64,000 nucleotides of DNA from Acidimicrobiales bacterium (lineage in GTDB: Bacteria; Actinomycetota; Acidimicrobiia; Acidimicrobiales; SZUA-35), in assembly GCA_028285495.1 (NCBI GenBank), contig JANQPB010000004.1, forward strand, positions 1 through 64,000. The letters run 5' to 3'. This document shows, piece after piece, positions 61,757 to 64,000 of this stretch. The notes beneath the pieces are model-generated. The model made no database searches and was not told the DNA's origin. It worked only from the letters and a program-made list of their open reading frames with translations. Positions within the stretch are counted from its first letter, which is position 1; every line of letters starts with the position of its first letter. The position numbers were made by a program, and so were the translations under genes.

Positions 61757-63709
61757 ATGACTCCAGACAAGCGAAGCATCGGCCTGTCGACGTCGATTCT
61801 GGCGCTCGCCGCCGCGCTCGCCGTTCCTCCGATGCTGTCGGACGACGACGACGGGAAGGTCAACATCGAGGCCGGGGGCGACCTGGCCGACACCGACCCC
61901 CTGGTGTCCGACGCCGTCCTCGAGAGCGTGGAGCTCCGGGTGACCCCCGACGCCGTCGACGCGCTCGCAGCCGTGGCCGAGACGACCGACACCACCGACG
62001 GTGCCGAGGCGACCACCAGCGAGCCCGAGGGCGCATCGTCGACCGTGGCCGAGACGGAGCCCGGCTCGTCGACGACCGCCGCCGGGCCGGAGGGATCGCC
62101 GTCGTCGGCCGCCGCCCAGGACGGCTCGAGCACGACCGAGCGCTCCACGACCGAGGCCGGCAACAGCTCGACCACCCTGGCCGGTCGGTCGGACGGCACG
62201 TCGAGCACCACCCGATCGGAGACGACGAGCACCACCCGATCCGGCCAGACCACCACGACCCGGTCCGGCACCACGAGCACGACCGGATCGAGCTCGACCA
62301 GCACCACCACCGGATCGAACGGCACGGGCACCACCGGATCGAACGGCACGGGCACCACCCAATCGACCACAACCACACGGCCGACGACCACGACAACCCG
62401 GCCGACGACGACCACGAGCGAAGCGACGACAACGACGACGCCGTCTGGCGGCGCCGTGTACCACGTCGACTGCGGCGCCGGTCGTGACAGCAACGACGGT
62501 CGCACGGCCCAGACCGCGGTTCGGACCCTCACCCGGGCGAGCAACCTCGCCCTGCGCCCCGGGGACAGCCTGCTGTTGAAGCGCGGCTGTACCTGGTCCG
62601 GCGGTCAGCGGCTCGACGCCGGCTGGAACGGCACCTCGGGCAACCCGATCACGATCGGGGGCTACGGGTCCGGCGACCGGCCCCGCATCGTCGACGGGCT
62701 CAACCAGGGGATCAAGGTCACCGGCTCCCACATGGTGATCACCGGCGTCCACGTCACCTTCAACGTGTCCGAGACCCGCAACACCAACGGCTGTGTGCAG
62801 CCATTCGGCGACTACTACGGCGTGAACTTCACGGGGGGCGCCAACAACGTCCTGCTCACGGACTCGCTGATGGAGCGGGCCAACGCCGGCGTCCACATCA
62901 GCGCCAACAGCAGCTCCATCACCGTGCAGGGCAACGTCCTGCGCAACAACGACGTCATGAACGTCTGGGGCGGCAACCCGGCGCTCGACCTCGGCGCCTG
63001 GGGCGTCCTGCTCCGCAGCAACGACAACAACGTGTCGTTCAACCAGTTCACCAACAACCGGGCCCCCTGCGCCAACGGCATCGGCCGCATCCACTCCAAC
63101 TCGGTCGAGATCTTCGAGGGCGCCCGCAACGACATCCACCACAACCGCTCGAACGACCGGGTCTTCTCCGAGCTCGGCGGTTCGGCCTCGGAGAAGGCGG
63201 CCGACAACCGCTTCGAGTTCAACCTCCACAGCTCGAACATGGTCGACGCCCGCTTCATCACCACCCGTGGTGGGGGGTCGGTGTGGGGGCCGGTCCTGCG
63301 GACGATCGTCGAGCACAACACGGTGAACCTCACCGGCTCCGGGTCGATCGCCATCAGCTGTGGGGAGGGCTGCAACGCCAACATCCTGCGGCTGCGGGGC
63401 AACATCCTCATCGGCGCCGACAAGCCGCTGTTCGCCGACGCCAACTTCGACGAAGCCGACAACGTGTACTGGCACCCCGGTGGCGCCACCCGGCTCCAGG
63501 TGGCGGGCCAGAACCGCCTCTACGATCCCGGGACGGAGGTGTTCAACGGTTCGATCGTGGCCAATCCGCAGCTCAACGGCAGCCAGCGCCCGGCCGCCGG
63601 CGGACCCGCCATCAACCGGGCCGACTCGTCGCAGCCCCGGTCGAGCACCGACCTGGCCGGCAACGGACCGATCGGCACCCGAGACTCCGGGGCCTTCGAG
63701 GTCTCCTGA
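61757..63709 (+). CDS. Secreted protein: Thr/Ser linker plus right-handed beta-helix
   Basis: The protein has 650 aa. A signal-like segment (about 8-25, IGLSTSILALAAALAV) is followed by an Asp-rich patch and about 170 residues of Thr, Ser and Gly repeats (TTTTRPTTTTT and TTGSNGTG types). The C-terminal 420 residues have the short Asn/Gly-rich turns and hydrophobic ladders of pectate-lyase-like beta-helices (GVHVTFNVSETRNTN, ANSSSITVQGNVLRNND). A DCGAGRDSNDGRT start fits the family of polysaccharide-active or adhesin-like proteins. No catalytic residue can be assigned. Confidence 0.8.
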   Translation: MTPDKRSIGLSTSILALAAALAVPPMLSDDDDGKVNIEAGGDLADTDPLVSDAVLESVELRVTPDAVDALAAVAETTDTTDGAEATTSEPEGASSTVAETEPGSSTTAAGPEGSPSSAAAQDGSSTTERSTTEAGNSSTTLAGRSDGTSSTTRSETTSTTRSGQTTTTRSGTTSTTGSSSTSTTTGSNGTGTTGSNGTGTTQSTTTTRPTTTTTRPTTTTSEATTTTTPSGGAVYHVDCGAGRDSNDGRTAQTAVRTLTRASNLALRPGDSLLLKRGCTWSGGQRLDAGWNGTSGNPITIGGYGSGDRPRIVDGLNQGIKVTGSHMVITGVHVTFNVSETRNTNGCVQPFGDYYGVNFTGGANNVLLTDSLMERANAGVHISANSSSITVQGNVLRNNDVMNVWGGNPALDLGAWGVLLRSNDNNVSFNQFTNNRAPCANGIGRIHSNSVEIFEGARNDIHHNRSNDRVFSELGGSASEKAADNRFEFNLHSSNMVDARFITTRGGGSVWGPVLRTIVEHNTVNLTGSGSIAISCGEGCNANILRLRGNILIGADKPLFADANFDEADNVYWHPGGATRLQVAGQNRLYDPGTEVFNGSIVANPQLNGSQRPAAGGPAINRADSSQPRSSTDLAGNGPIGTRDSGAFEVS

Positions 63710-63788
63710 CGCCGACGGGTCCCCGGCCGACCGGGGGCGCTCGGAGTAGTGTGATTCTGTCGTCCGAACCGAGGCAGAACCCCCGCCG

Positions 63789-64000
63789 ATGCATGCCGCC
63801 CTGGCCAAGACCCCGCTCGTGGTCGCACTGCTCGTCGCCGCGCTCGTCGCCGGCGGCGGCGGCGCGGCGACGGCGACGTCGGCGCCGCCGGGTCCACCAC
63901 CGGCCTCGCCCCTCCAGGCCGTCGCCCAACCGGCTCTCGACGTGGTGACCGTCTCGGTCGACCGTGGCGCCCCGACCGGGGTGTTCGACATGGTCGTCGG
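63789..64000 (+). CDS. Exported protein, N-terminal fragment (cut by window edge)
   Basis: The frame from ATG 63789 runs open to the edge (about 70 residues). It starts with a signal peptide (KTPLVVALLVAALVAGGGGA), then an Ala/Pro/Thr stretch and the beginning of a folded part (DVVTVSVDRGAPTGVFDMVV). Third positions are G/C rich. The gene follows the beta-helix gene by 79 bases. The domain cannot be named. Confidence 0.65.
   Translation, partial: MHAALAKTPLVVALLVAALVAGGGGAATATSAPPGPPPASPLQAVAQPALDVVTVSVDRGAPTGVFDMVV

Overview
The window is high-GC bacterial DNA (about 70% GC, strong G/C bias at third codon positions). It is most likely the chromosome of an actinobacterium, probably of the class Acidimicrobiia. 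The class is an inference. It rests on a BldD-type regulator, a FolP2-type protein, luciferase-like (F420-type) oxidoreductases, CaiB/BaiF CoA-transferases, a GlyRS of the dimeric type, and many genes that look leaderless with a TANNNT box 6-8 nt before the start codon.

Layout. 1-4.5 kb: a gene-poor accessory stretch with an HD-domain fragment at the left edge, a serine hydrolase lipoprotein, a GNAT acetyltransferase, and an ECF sigma factor coupled to a membrane protein. It also carries three copies of a short dispersed repeat and abuts the 3' end of a tRNA-Asn gene. 4.6-10.9 kb: rpoD and dnaG, then a sugar-modification group (PIG-L deacetylase, SDR epimerase, GT2). 11-27.5 kb: housekeeping genes (glyS, recO-uppS, dinG, era-corC-ybeY-phoH, a bldD-like regulator, rsmE-dnaJ-hrcA, photolyase). 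27.6-35.4 kb: lepA, rpsT, holA, folP2, comEC, comEA and a thioredoxin-TPR protein.

35.5-48.9 kb: an F420-type oxidoreductase, an AI-2E permease, a fatty-acyl-AMP ligase, a phosphodiester glycosidase, a threonine-rich membrane protein, a CoA-transferase, an operon of a truncated PPDK-like enzyme with a YwrD-type gamma-glutamyltransferase, and a pentapeptide-repeat potassium channel. 49-57 kb: a catabolic-looking block (PhyH dioxygenase, amidohydrolase, CoA-transferase, LLM oxidoreductase, nitroreductase, thioesterase, hydrolase). 57-64 kb: a Gfo/Idh/MocA dehydrogenase, a 33-bp tandem hairpin array, rfbD, GT2 plus an APH-fold kinase, a threonine-linked beta-helix secreted protein, and the start of another exported protein.

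Themes. Translation, replication and RNA-processing genes fill the centre in nearly canonical actinobacterial order. The flanks hold envelope polysaccharide genes and three unrelated exported proteins with mucin-like Thr tracts. The best candidates for new biology are the PPDK-like/YwrD operon with its leader hairpin, the surface-polysaccharide kinase pair, and the hairpin array at the end of rfbD. No phage, transposase or CRISPR locus is visible.
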